This document shows, piece after piece, positions 43,971-53,380 of a DNA stretch of 64,000 bases. The position numbers and the translations under genes are program-made. Source of the stretch: Hyperoplus lanceolatus (Eukaryota; Chordata; Actinopteri; Uranoscopiformes; Ammodytidae); NCBI GenBank assembly GCA_026929865.2, contig CM049413.1:10610001-10674000 (forward strand). Direction: 5' to 3'. The notes under the pieces are model-generated. The model ran no database searches and was not told where the DNA came from. It saw nothing but the letters and a program-made list of their open reading frames with translations. Numbering within the stretch: the first letter of the stretch is position 1; each line of letters opens with the position of its first letter.

Positions 43971-44164
43971 ATCTGATCCGAATATCCGCAGGTGAGGAGA
44001 CGGTCTAACCTCCTTCCATCAATCGATTAGGGAGGGGAGGCGCGTGCAGCAGATACACAAAACAAACCAGGGCGCCGGTGGCAGTGCATGCTGTCGCCTC
44101 TCCTTGGCTTGAGATTCACTTCGAATTCGTCATTTTTGATTGATTTATTGCAAGATCTTAAACA

Positions 44165-44892
44165 ATGCAGTTGGAGAACATCCTTCCCAGCGCTAGCATC
44201 AATTTACCCAAGACTTTTTACAATCTCTCATCATCGGACAGCGCGAACAACAGCCCGAGGCCATCGTCGCAGCAACAGCTTGACTATCAAGAAATCGAGC
44301 GGACGGAATCAGAGTCCAGCAGTAGCGCTCCTAAGAAGTACCTGGGCGGGATGCTGGGCGAGGGAGAGGGGGACACTTTCACCAAGAGCGGGCCCGACGG
44401 GAGGAAAGGCTCTTCCCCGGTGGCGGTGCTCGGGAGCGGTGAGGACGAGTTGACGAGCGCTCGGCGTTACAATATAGACGAACTTGGCTCTGACAGATAC
44501 TTCATCTCTACGTCCCATCAGGCGAGTTCCGACATGGCAAGCCCCTGTTCCCTCTTCCCCTACGCAGGACAGACCGGCTCAGTTTACACCACCGGCTCCA
44601 GCAGCTCCAGGTACCCGGCCTCGCTTCATTACGGATCGGTCCTGCCGCCAACGGGCTTCTCCTCGTCGTCCGTGTGCAGCAGCCGCAGTCAGTTCAGCAG
44701 CGGCGGGTACCAGTTCAGCCAGGGCCCGGGCTGTTTGTACCCGTCCTACCCAGGCACGGGCACGGGCATAGGGTCCATGTCTCTGCCGGGCTCTGCCGCA
44801 GGAGCCAGGGCGCAGGTCTATCTGTGCAACCGGCCTCTGTGGTTGAAGTTCCACCGGCACCAGACCGAGATGATCATCACCAAACAGGGCAG
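44165..44892 (+). CDS. eomesa: eomes coding exon 1
   Basis: Encodes residues 1-242 plus two bases of codon 243: the Ser-rich, low-complexity N-terminal activation region and the first part of the T-box ([13 protein letters not shown]). The donor is AG|GTAAGC. The tempting extension to the in-frame TAA at 44894 is only intron read-through. Confidence 0.95.
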
Positions 44893-47870
44893 GTAAGCAG
44901 ATTGCGCTGCCGAAGTGGCTGAAAGGCCCAATTGAAATGTACAAACAGTCAAGTCAAGTCCGTTTAATCATATTTCCCCCCCCCCCAAAGTACCGGCCAT
45001 TTCTTTTACCACATTTTACGCACGAGCAAGACTTTACGCACACGATCCACATCTTCCTTTGAAAACGGTTTAACTGGTTTTGGAACTTGTAAATTGTACA
45101 TGCACAATTACATAATAGGCAAAATATAACACTCATTAAATGTACATTTATTTCGAATTACTCCTGAAATTGTTATGCCAAATGCGAAAACATTCGAAGC
45201 AAAAGTTTATATTTTTGGAGTTTATTTTGTCTGCTTTTATGATCACAGCTGTTAATTGATCCTGTTTTTACTTTTCTTTCTCCCCCAGACGGATGTTTCC
45301 ATTTCTCAGTTTCAACATCACCGGACTCAACCTCACGGCCCATTACAATGTCTTTGTAGAAGTTATTTTGGCAGACCCGAACCACTGGCGCTTTCAGGGA
45401 GGAAAGTGGGTCACTTGTGGAAAAGCAGACAATAATATGCAAGGTGAGTTGGAGAATGAACAAAACCCTATTTGGCTTCGGAATTAATATTATTTTTGAG
45501 TTCATAAATGTTTAAAAGATGTATCGCAAAGGGAGAAAAAAACGATGTTGCATTTAAGTCACGAAAACCTCGAGGGCACGAGAATAAATTCTCGGTGGTA
45601 AGACTCATTGTTTTAGAAATGCATTTAGTTTTTTCTTCAAATATTAAAACAATGGATTTGATTTTGATTGTTTTTAATGCAATTATTTGGTCTCCTCAGC
45701 ACAGTTTTATTATTTTTTTTTTAAATTTGAAATGTAAAGTGTGAAGTCATTTCGGGGACCAACTGAAGCCCAAGCAGAATCATTTTTAAATGATTAGTAC
45801 TCTAAAGAGCTATAACCTTTTAAATGAAATCGAAAATATAAATTATTTTGATAATTTGATCAAAAATAAAGTTTAAAGAAAAAGCAGCACTCTTTGCTTC
45901 TTTTAAAGCAAAACTTTAAGAAATTCCATCAGCCCTCTTTAAATGTATTATTATTTTTTTTCATTGAAACAGTCTATACGCTTTATTTTATTGTTTCACA
46001 TATTTAATTTTACCACAATTTTGCTCTAAAGCTCCAGGATAAATACAAATATAATAAGAGTAATGTATTAGCCATTGGGGAAAAAAAGGCAAAATGCTGT
46101 TTGTGATTTATGTTTGCACAGGTTCTCTGCTGTTTGTAAAATTACTCACCAGTATTATTCCAATTTTAGGTAACAAAATGTATGTTCACCCCGAATCTCC
46201 CAACACCGGTGCTCACTGGATGAGGCAAGAAATTTCCTTTGGCAAGCTGAAGCTGACAAACAATAAAGGGGCCAACAACAACAACACACAGGTTAGATAT
46301 TGATTTTTTGACATGCTTGAATTCACCATTTTGCCAAGAGGACCGGTGTCAATATTTCTTCAGATTTTATGTACTGAAAATAATCATTTTGATATTGTCA
46401 CATTTCCAGTGTGACTGCCATCTTTTTAACAAGATGAATTGAAAAGTAGACATTTTATTGTTGTTAATTAATACAAATTAATTCATGCAGCCTGTTTGAA
46501 AAGCACCAAATTGCATTGTTCTTATCACACATTTTTGTTTCCCCTTTTGCAGATGATAGTCTTGCAGTCGCTTCATAAATACCAACCGCGACTGCACATT
46601 GTGGAGGTGACAGAAGATGGAGTGGAGGACATGAGCAACGAGGCCAGAACTCAAACCTTCACCTTCCCAGAGAACCAGTTTATAGCCGTCACTGCCTACC
46701 AGAACACAGATGTAAGCCTTTCAATAAAATAAAAAAATACTTTCTTTTGATCTAAGTATGTATTTACTTATTTAGATCATTTACACATTTTCCTGAATTT
46801 AACATATTGAACCTCATTGACTTCATTATTGCTCTTCAGTCACACAATGCAGTTGTTTTGCTTAAGATGCTCATTATTTATGCATCGTTTCTTTTGTTTG
46901 TTTCAGATCACACAGCTGAAGATAGATCACAATCCATTTGCAAAAGGCTTCCGGGACAACTATGACTCGTACGTCAAGCTGTGTGTGGTCGATGTGTTTC
47001 TTCCTGTTGTGTCAGACCCTGAATTTGCTTTGCAACTAATTATTTTTTTCTTTCTCTCTATGCCTGTTCTCTTTCTCCATATGCGGGTACAGGATGTACA
47101 CGGCCCCGGAGAGCGACAGGTTGACTCCCTCCCCTACAGACTCCCCACGCTCCACCCAGATCGTACCCGGCGCCCGCTACGCCATGCAGCCTTTCTTCCA
47201 GGACCAGTTTGTCAACAACCTGCCTCAGAACCGCTTCTACGCCAGCGAGCGGGCCGTGCCCCAGACCAACAGCCTGCTCTCCCCACAGACCGAGGACGCC
47301 AGCTCAGCCGCCGCCTCGGCCCAGCGCTGGTTTGTGCCCCCTGTCCCGCATCAGCCGGGCTCCAACAAGCTGGACCTGTCCTACGACAATGACTATTCCA
47401 CCAGCAGCCTGCTGTCCTACGGCATCAAGCCCCTGTCGCTGCAGACGTCCCACCACGCCCTCAGCTACTACCCGGACTCTGCCTTCGCCTCCATGGCCGC
47501 GGGCTGGGGCACCCGCAGCTCCTACCAGCGCAAAATGACCACGGGCCTGCCCTGGTCCCCTCGGCCCAGCCCCCCGGCCTTCCCAGAGGACCAGCTGGGG
47601 GTAATCAAAGACAAGCTACCTGAGGAGAGTGCGCCACCGCTGCCTGCAGCCTCCACCTGGATCGAGACGTCCCACTCACTGAAATCAGTGGACTCTTCTT
47701 CTGCAGATTCGGGCGTGTACTCGGTGGTGTGCAAGAGACGCAGGATGTCTCCCGGGGGCTCGAGCACAGAGAACTCCCCGACCATCAAGTGCGAGGACTT
47801 GACTACTGAGGAGTACAACAAGGACAACCCGAAAGGCATGGGTTATTATGCATTCTACACCAGCCCCTAA
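44165..47870 (+). CDS. eomesa: Eomesodermin T-box transcription factor, six coding exons
   Basis: Complete gene for eomesodermin (Tbr2), a DNA-binding T-box activator that in vertebrates drives mesendoderm specification and cortical progenitor programmes. Join: 44165-44892, 45289-45443, 46170-46291, 46553-46711, 46907-46968, 47093-47870; 2004 nt, 667 aa, in the range of vertebrate Eomes. All introns are GT-AG and phases match. The T-box spans about residues 216-408, from [13 protein letters not shown] through [42 protein letters not shown] and TAYQNTDITQLKID to [13 protein letters not shown]. The C-terminal region has [18 protein letters not shown], a SSADSGVY motif, the basic KRRRMSP and the family ending YYAFYTSP. 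The N-terminus MQLE is shared with Tbr1, but the C-terminus (SIKCED-type TIKCED, EEYNKD) is Eomes-specific. Teleosts can have eomesa and eomesb; eomesa is favoured but unproven. The start has A at -3. Confidence 0.96.
45289..45443 (+). CDS. eomesa: eomes coding exon 2
   Basis: Acceptor CCCCCAG|ACGG, donor CAAG|GTGAGT; 155 nt, enters in phase 2 and leaves in phase 1. Encodes the T-box segment from RRMFPFLSF to ADNNMQ, including the WRFQGGKW core. Confidence 0.95.
46170..46291 (+). CDS. eomesa: eomes coding exon 3
   Basis: Acceptor TTTTAG|GTAAC, donor ACACAG|GTTAGA; 122 nt, leaves in phase 0. Encodes [20 protein letters not shown] and the NNNNTQ end. Confidence 0.95.
46553..46711 (+). CDS. eomesa: eomes coding exon 4
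   Basis: Acceptor TTTTGCAG|ATGATA, donor ACAGAT|GTAAGC; 159 nt, phase 0 at both ends. Encodes [19 protein letters not shown] to [11 protein letters not shown] of the T-box. Confidence 0.95.
46907..46968 (+). CDS. eomesa: eomes coding exon 5
   Basis: Acceptor GTTTCAG|ATCACA, donor GACTC|GTACGT; 62 nt. Encodes the end of the T-box, [20 protein letters not shown]. The frame runs on past the donor into intron 5, which is why a longer spurious open frame covers this exon. Confidence 0.93.
47093..47870 (+). CDS. eomesa: eomes coding exon 6 (last)
   Basis: Acceptor GGGTACAG|GATG; completes the Ser codon, then continues [14 protein letters not shown] to the stop TAA at 47868-47870. It is GC-rich relative to its surroundings. 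Encodes the Pro/Ser-rich C-terminal transactivation region with the conserved [27 protein letters not shown]-like TWIET and KRRRMSPG motifs. Confidence 0.95.
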
Positions 47871-48310
47871 AAGACTGTATTTATTGAGCCTTAAAAATCT
47901 GAATATTTTTGTTTTCTTTTTTTATTATTGAGTGCTCTTCATCCATTGTTAATGTATTTTTTCTCTTTTCTCTAAAGGTGCCAAAGCTTAGTGTCTCTCT
48001 CCCCCCCCCCTCCTCTCCCCAAGCAAGCTGCACAAGGTTATTTTTCCCAGGCCAAGCCCCTCACATACCTGAACAGAAAAAGCAGTATACCTGAGTACCT
48101 GAGTAAAAACATATCCCTCTTTTTATTCATCAATCTTTACATAATTTTTATTTTATTTTTTACAAATGTGATTTTTATCCCCGCCCCTCCTGCGTATTTA
48201 AATCATTCCCGTTGTACAGTATTCGTGCACTTTAGAATGTGATGTATCTTGTACAAATTGTCTTCATGGAGGTGTTATTAAGTGGATAATAAAACTGCTT
48301 TTCACAAAGC
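47871..48310 (+). other. eomesa: eomes 3' untranslated region
   Basis: AT-rich sequence after the stop with a C10 run at about 48001-48010, ending shortly after the AATAAA at 48288. A distal signal at 49258 could give a longer form. Confidence 0.6.
48288..48293 (+). terminator. eomesa: eomes polyadenylation signal (proximal)
   Basis: Canonical AATAAA, 418 nt after the stop codon. It is followed at about 48321-48350 by a T/GT-rich stretch of the kind that serves as a downstream element, placing cleavage near 48305-48312. Confidence 0.7.
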
Positions 48311-49257
48311 ATTGTCCAAATGTTTTTCTCTGTATGATTTTTGTTTCTATATTAAGGCCATGTGATATTTAGGCAGGCCAGTGGCAGTTCTTACAATAAC
48401 CTGATCAGCTGTAAATAAAAAATACATACACACATACAAACTTACAGTAGCTGCTGCAGGGAATGAGATAATTGTGTCTGATACATTCTCAGTGAAATGA
48501 AAATAAAAAAGTACATGTCTTGTTATGCAGTGAATGTAATTGAGTAGTGGGACTTTTAAGCCTACGGACTTGTTATAAAGGCCATGAATTTGGGCCTCTG
48601 ATATAGAAGGCCCTGAGTGATGCTGATGAAAAACTAATCAAAAACTAATCAATCTAAAAAATACAACATTTTCCATAGGTCAAAAGGGGAGCAGTAAATA
48701 GCATATTTTTCTTGTTTTAGAACAAATACAGAAGTATTTTAAGTGTTAGCAACATTTCTCATGTAAGCAATGTAAAATAGCTACAAATGAGTATGAGACA
48801 ACTTGTCCAGCAACATTATTTTAAAACATTGATAAGCTTCTGCCACTTTTGTTCAAATGTCCTTCTGATCTCATAAAGCATATTGTGCATAATTATTTTC
48901 AAACAAATATTTCTTTAATATGCAAACTCTTATAATCAGGTCAAATAAATATAAAAAACCATAAGTCCAGTCAATGAAAACAGAAAATTATGAGGGTGCG
49001 GGGTGGCATGTTTGAAGGCCACATTCAGTGAGCGCTAAGGAATTTTTGGTGAAGGGTAAAAAATTGGTGTGTTGTATGGAGATGAACTTGACTTGTGACA
49101 AATGTTGATCCATATTTCTTATGCTATATTTAGGTTGACTGGATATGAAGATATATAAGTAAGGCTTTTTTTCTCATCATGTAGGGTAAATGTGTGTTGT
49201 CAACATATGTTTTGCTTTGATTTCTTATGATGTAAATTTTATATGTTGGGAAATCCA

Positions 49258-49263
49258 AATAAA
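49258..49263 (+). terminator. Possible distal polyadenylation signal
   Basis: A second AATAAA in AT-rich DNA about 1.39 kb after the eomes stop. It could mark a longer 3' UTR isoform or be chance, since AATAAA is common in DNA this AT-rich. Confidence 0.25.
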
Positions 49264-49779
49264 ATCTTAAAAAGAGAAAAAGGTGGTTTATGTTTTCTTG
49301 CTCTTGGAAATAAAAAAGAAAGAAAATAAGCTGAGTTATTCATTCAAAGCTCCATACAAATGTTACAAAATAACGCACAGCTCACAGTTCAAGTTGAGCA
49401 AAGTTAGATTTACGTGTCTTTCATGACATAACATAAACCCAATTAGGTGAATATACCACAAAAACAAATAGTCCTACTATTCCGTCTGTTGTTGCCATGG
49501 TATTTTCACACATTTTATCATTTACCTAAGTAATGCAACTGCCTTCAAGGCGTGTGTCCTTATAAAATGTGAACACAGGAAAATGGTCCGTCAACCATCC
49601 AACTGAGGGCAACGTACAGCTCAACACCTTTATTTATACTGCATATCTATGGCCCCTCCGAAAGTAGATTAGTGGAGATAAAACCCATGAAAAGAGAAGT
49701 CATAATATTCACACAATTGGCTCATGCTATCAGCACCTGTTTTTCCCTCAGTGAAAATACTTCAAATCCTCCCCCATAA

Positions 49780-49960
49780 GGGACCCAATTTGAATTGATT
49801 TACATACTCAAATTCTAATTAATTCTGTTGTCAGACTCCTTGACAAAGTGAGGAGTGTGCCTAACTCCAATTAACACCTCCTAACAAGGTAGAGTGCTTG
49901 ATTGCCCCGGCCTCTCCGGAAAGCTGTAAGAAAAAGACTCCTGGGGGGAGTTTGAGTCTT
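49780..49960. promoter_or_regulatory. Candidate conserved non-coding element
   Basis: Unique sequence with repeated AATT-type homeodomain cores (TTCTAATTAATTCTG, CTCCAATTAACACC, AATTTGAATTGATT). It lies 1.9 kb downstream of the eomes stop. Judged by texture only. Confidence 0.35.
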
Positions 49961-50214
49961 GAGAATAAAAATGTTTGCACTTGCACGTGTCAGCAAATAG
50001 TACTTCATAAGTAATAGAGTGTCTGATGATGTTGTTCTTGTCCTTTTCATGTAGTTTTGACCTCAGCGCACTACGCACACCTATGAGCTTCTGTGTTTCT
50101 CAACGAAGCAATTGTAATGACTATTTCACACCAATCATGGGATAAATTGCATTTTCTAACTTCCAATGTACATAATGAGAGCTGGAATTTATTTTTTCCT
50201 CAGAGACCAAGTAA

Positions 50215-50380
50215 CACGTGTCAAGGGTCAAGGGTGCAATCACTGTCTATCATCCTGTTTAAATGCCTTGTCAAAATGGCAATTGGGCATGAATATTGGT
50301 CACCAATTGGCCTCTCATTCACGCATTCACAATAATGTAATAAAATGTCTTGTCAATAAAGTAATGACATTGATGTGTTT
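50215..50380. promoter_or_regulatory. Candidate conserved non-coding element
   Basis: Unique sequence with CACCAATTGGCC, CATGAATATTGG and TCAATAAAGTAATGAC segments and a TCAAGGGTCAAGGG direct repeat at its left edge. Judged by texture only. Confidence 0.3.
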
Positions 50381-51221
50381 TTAAACTACAAGTCAACTCA
50401 TCTGCAGCCCTGCGTACCTCCTCTCTCATAATTTATCTGGTGGAGATTCTGCAACTTAATAACCGACCACCTTAACAAAAAGTCGATAGATTGTGTGTCC
50501 TCCTCAACCATTCATGCAAGAAGCACAGCAATCAATAGACACCTCTACAGCATGCTTCCACAAATTCAGATCATGTTGACTTAAAGGAGATAGGCACATT
50601 GGGATGAGACCTGAAGAATTGACTACCGTGCTCTGCTGCTGTTGTTAACATAGCTACGTACAATGTCTGTAATTGTCTGAGTGTGTGTCAGAAACACAAG
50701 GCCCAGGAGGACCAACCAGTGGTTTGTAGAATGTATAGTGTGTTAATAAAACTTCACTTGTGGTTTCATGTGTGCGAGCAGCCGTGCGCCATGTGCCCTT
50801 ACCTCAGGCCGTCCATGGGTGACCGTGTTGAGAGTTCATGTAAGAAAGGCCAAGGAGGCTACGGAGACATTGTAGCCAAGGAGGGCTGACATCTAAACAC
50901 AGACCAGGGCCTGGGGCCATTTCCTCACCTTCAGTCACAGACTATTACTGCTCTCACTGACTAAATGCAGCCACAGGCAGACGCGTGTCTGGGTCATGAT
51001 TCTTTAGACGCCCCTTTTAAAAAAAAATAAAGTAACCTACAGATGAGACAACCAAGACTCAGGCGATTATGTTTCCTCTTCACACTATAATTCCCCCTAT
51101 GATGTGTTGATAAATGTCACCTCTGTTAAATGATTCTCAAGCCAGTTAGAATTACAGTAGAATTGTTCCCCAGGGACGGTCTCAAACGGCCACTCTGTTG
51201 ATTGGTCATAATCCTAGTTAA

Positions 51222-51564
51222 AGGCGGAGTCAGCAAATCTGGCGAATGCTTGTTTTCAAAATCACTTTTTGTCAAAATCAGTGAATATCTCCTCACGATA
51301 AGCTACCCACATGCTGTGTGTGTGCTGTAAAAGAAATCCCAGTGTTAATACAAAACATAGGCTCTGTAAACAGGCATGTTGCTCCCTTTGTTTACATACC
51401 CTTTGTTTACATACTAGTTTACAGAGCCTAGCCTGTGTATTAACACCAGTTTGTTTTCAGTGCGCACACAGTATTGACAAGTAGCGGATCGTGAGGAGAA
51501 ATTCACTGATTTTGACAAAAAGTGATTTTGACAACAAACGTTCTCCAGAATCAATAAATCCACC
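51222..51564. mobile_element. Foldback MITE (long palindrome)
   Basis: Two arms of about 150 bp (51222-51371 and 51418-51564) are reverse complements of each other with modest divergence. Examples are AAAATCACTTTTTGTCAAAA on the left against its complement at about 51514-51533, and GGCTCTGTAAAC against GTTTACAGAGCC. The 46-nt loop contains a 15-bp tandem duplication of CCCTTTGTTTACATA (51384-51413). The flanks are TTAA (51218-51221) and TTGA (51565-51568), consistent with a decayed TTAA target duplication. No coding potential. Confidence 0.8.
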
Positions 51565-51973
51565 TTGAATGACTTTCATTTGACAAAGGATTTTGATGTT
51601 TATATCTGGACCTTTTTGTCATTAGTCGACATGAGTAAGATACCGTCTTTATAATTGTATCTTAAATAATAGACAGTTTAATTCGGTGACTGCATGCACA
51701 TTCCCACACCTACTCCATGGAAGCAGGTCCCGTGTACTACAGTATCTCACAAAAGTGAGTACACCCCTCACATTTCTTCAAATATTTCATTATATCTTTT
51801 CATGGGACAACACTGAATAAATGACACTTTGATACAATGTTAAGTAGCGTGTGTACAGCTTATATAACAGTGTGAATTTACTGTCCCCTCAAAATAACTC
51901 GACACACAGCCATTAATGTCTAAACTGCCGGTTACAAAAGTGAGTACACCCCTGAGTTAAAATGTCCAAATTG

Positions 51974-52803
51974 GGCCCAAAGTGTCAATATTTTGTGTGG
52001 CCACCATTATTTTCCAGCACTACCATAACCCTCATGGGCATGGAGTTCACCAGAGCTTCACAGGTTGCCACTGGAATCCTCTTCCCCTCATTCATGACAA
52101 CATCACGGAGCTGGTGGATACTGGAGACCTTGCGCTCCTCCATCTCCTGTTTTAAGAAGCCCCAAAGATGCTCAATAGGGTTTAGGTCTGGGGACATGCT
52201 TGGCCAGTCCATAACCTTTACCCTCAGCTTCTTTAGCAAGCCAGTGGTCGTTAGGAGGTGTGTTTGGGGTCGTTATCATGCTGCAATACTGCCCTGCGGC
52301 CCAGTTTACGAAGGGAGGGGATCATGTTCTTCTTCAGTATGGCACAGTACATGTTGGTATTCAATGAACTGTAGATCCCCAGTGCTGGCAGCACTCATGC
52401 AGCCCCAGACCATGACACTCCAACCACCATGCTTGACTATAGGCAATACACACTTGTCTTTGTACTCCTCACCTGTTTGCTACCACACACTCTTAACACC
52501 ATCTGAACCAAATAAATGTATCTTGGTCTCATCAGACCACAGGACATGGTTGCAGTCATCCATGTCCGTAGTCTGCTTGTCTTCAGCAAACTGTTTGTGG
52601 GCTTTATTTTGCATCATCTTTAGAATAGGCTTCCTTCTCGGACGACAGCCATGCAGACCAGTATGATGCAGAGTGCGGCGTATGGTCTGAGCACTGACAG
52701 GTTGACCCCCACCCCTTCAAGCCCTTCAGCAATGCTGGCAGCACTCATACGTCAATTTTCCAAAGCCAACCTCTTGGTATGACGCTGAAAACGTGCACTC
52801 AAC
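51974..52803 (-). pseudogene. Tc1-like transposase, 5'-truncated and frameshifted
   Basis: Read on the minus strand, this covers the middle and C-terminal parts of a Tc1 DDE transposase. The first catalytic Asp context is in the spacer (near 52530-52545), and PDLNPIEHLWGF with the catalytic Glu is near 52165-52200. An indel around 52250 relative to the right-arm copy, plus other changes, breaks the frame. The N-terminal helix-turn-helix region is absent. The 234-codon + strand open frame across it is an antisense shadow. Confidence 0.8.
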
Positions 52804-53133
52804 CTTCTTAAACTGGGCTGCATGGCAGTATTGCAACATGATAATGACCCCAAACACACCTCCAAGACGACCAGTGGCTTGCTAAAGAAGCTGAGGGTAA
52901 AGGTGATGGACTGGCCAAGCATGTCCCCAGACCTAAACCCTATTGAGCATCTTTGGGGCTTCTTAAAACGGGAGATGGAGGAGCGCAACGTCTCTAATAT
53001 CGACCAGCTCCGTGATGTTGTCATGAATGAGTGGAAGAGGATTCCAGTGGGAACCTGTGAAGCTCTGGTGAACTCCATGCCCAAGAGGGTTAAGGTAGTG
53101 CTGGAAAATAATGGTGGCCACACAAAATATTGA
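52803..53133 (+). pseudogene. Tc1-like transposase C-terminal fragment (inverted duplicate)
   Basis: A plus-strand open frame of about 103 codons from 52822 contains the second catalytic Asp in QHDNDPKHTSK and the Glu in DLNPIEHLWGF, then runs to the family C-terminus GGHTKY. It is an isolated 3' part of the gene. It duplicates, in inverted orientation, the corresponding part of the minus-strand copy and cannot encode a working enzyme. Confidence 0.85.
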
Positions 53134-53380
53134 CACTTTGGGCCCAATTTGGACATTTTAACTCAGGGGTGTACTCACTTTTGTAACCGGCAGTTTAGAC
53201 ATTAATGGCTGTGTGTCGAGTTATTTTGAGGGGACAGTAAATTCACACTGTTATATAAGCTGTACACACGCTACTTAACATTGTATAAAAGTGTCATTTC
53301 TTCAGTGTTGTCCCATGGAAAGATATAATGAAATATTTGAAGAAATGTGAGGGGTGTACTCACTTTTGTGAGATACTGTA

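Larger units (their letters stand above)
48311..51217. other. Intergenic DNA downstream of eomes
   Basis: AT-rich non-coding DNA without open frames of note. Two stretches (49780-49960 and 50215-50380) look like regulatory sequence and are listed separately. The remainder shows nothing recognisable. Confidence 0.6.
51740..53378. mobile_element. Palindromic Tc1-type transposon remnant
   Basis: A 1639-bp Tc1/mariner element is flanked by TA (51738-51739 and 53379-53380). Both ends start CAGTATCTCACAAAAGTGAG in opposite orientation and have terminal repeats of about 220 bp, each with an inner second copy of AAAAGTGAGTACACCCCT. The left arm (51740-52314) and right arm (52803-53378) are inverted copies of the same transposase-3'-plus-terminus segment. 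The spacer 52315-52802 holds the transposase middle on the minus strand. The paired-type DNA-binding N-terminus is missing, so the element cannot be autonomous. Confidence 0.9.

Noticed and set aside
44484..44944. Open frames on both strands within eomes exon 1
   Set aside because: These are GC-rich shadows of the true exon 1 frame, which is fixed by the T-box sequence and splice junctions.
46817..47392. A 191-codon open frame across eomes exons 5 and 6
   Set aside because: It reads through introns 4 and 5 and enters exon 6 out of frame; only 46907-46968 in this frame is real coding sequence.
44165..47870. Alternative identification as tbr1
   Set aside because: The N-terminal MQLE and T-box are shared, but the C-terminal TIKCED, EEYNKD and YYAFYTSP motifs match eomes and not Tbr1, and the slc4a7 neighbour fits the eomes locus.
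51962..52666. A 234-codon + strand open frame
   Set aside because: It is the antisense of the Tc1 transposase; the minus strand of the same block carries the recognisable DPKHTSK and DLNPIEHLWGF motifs.
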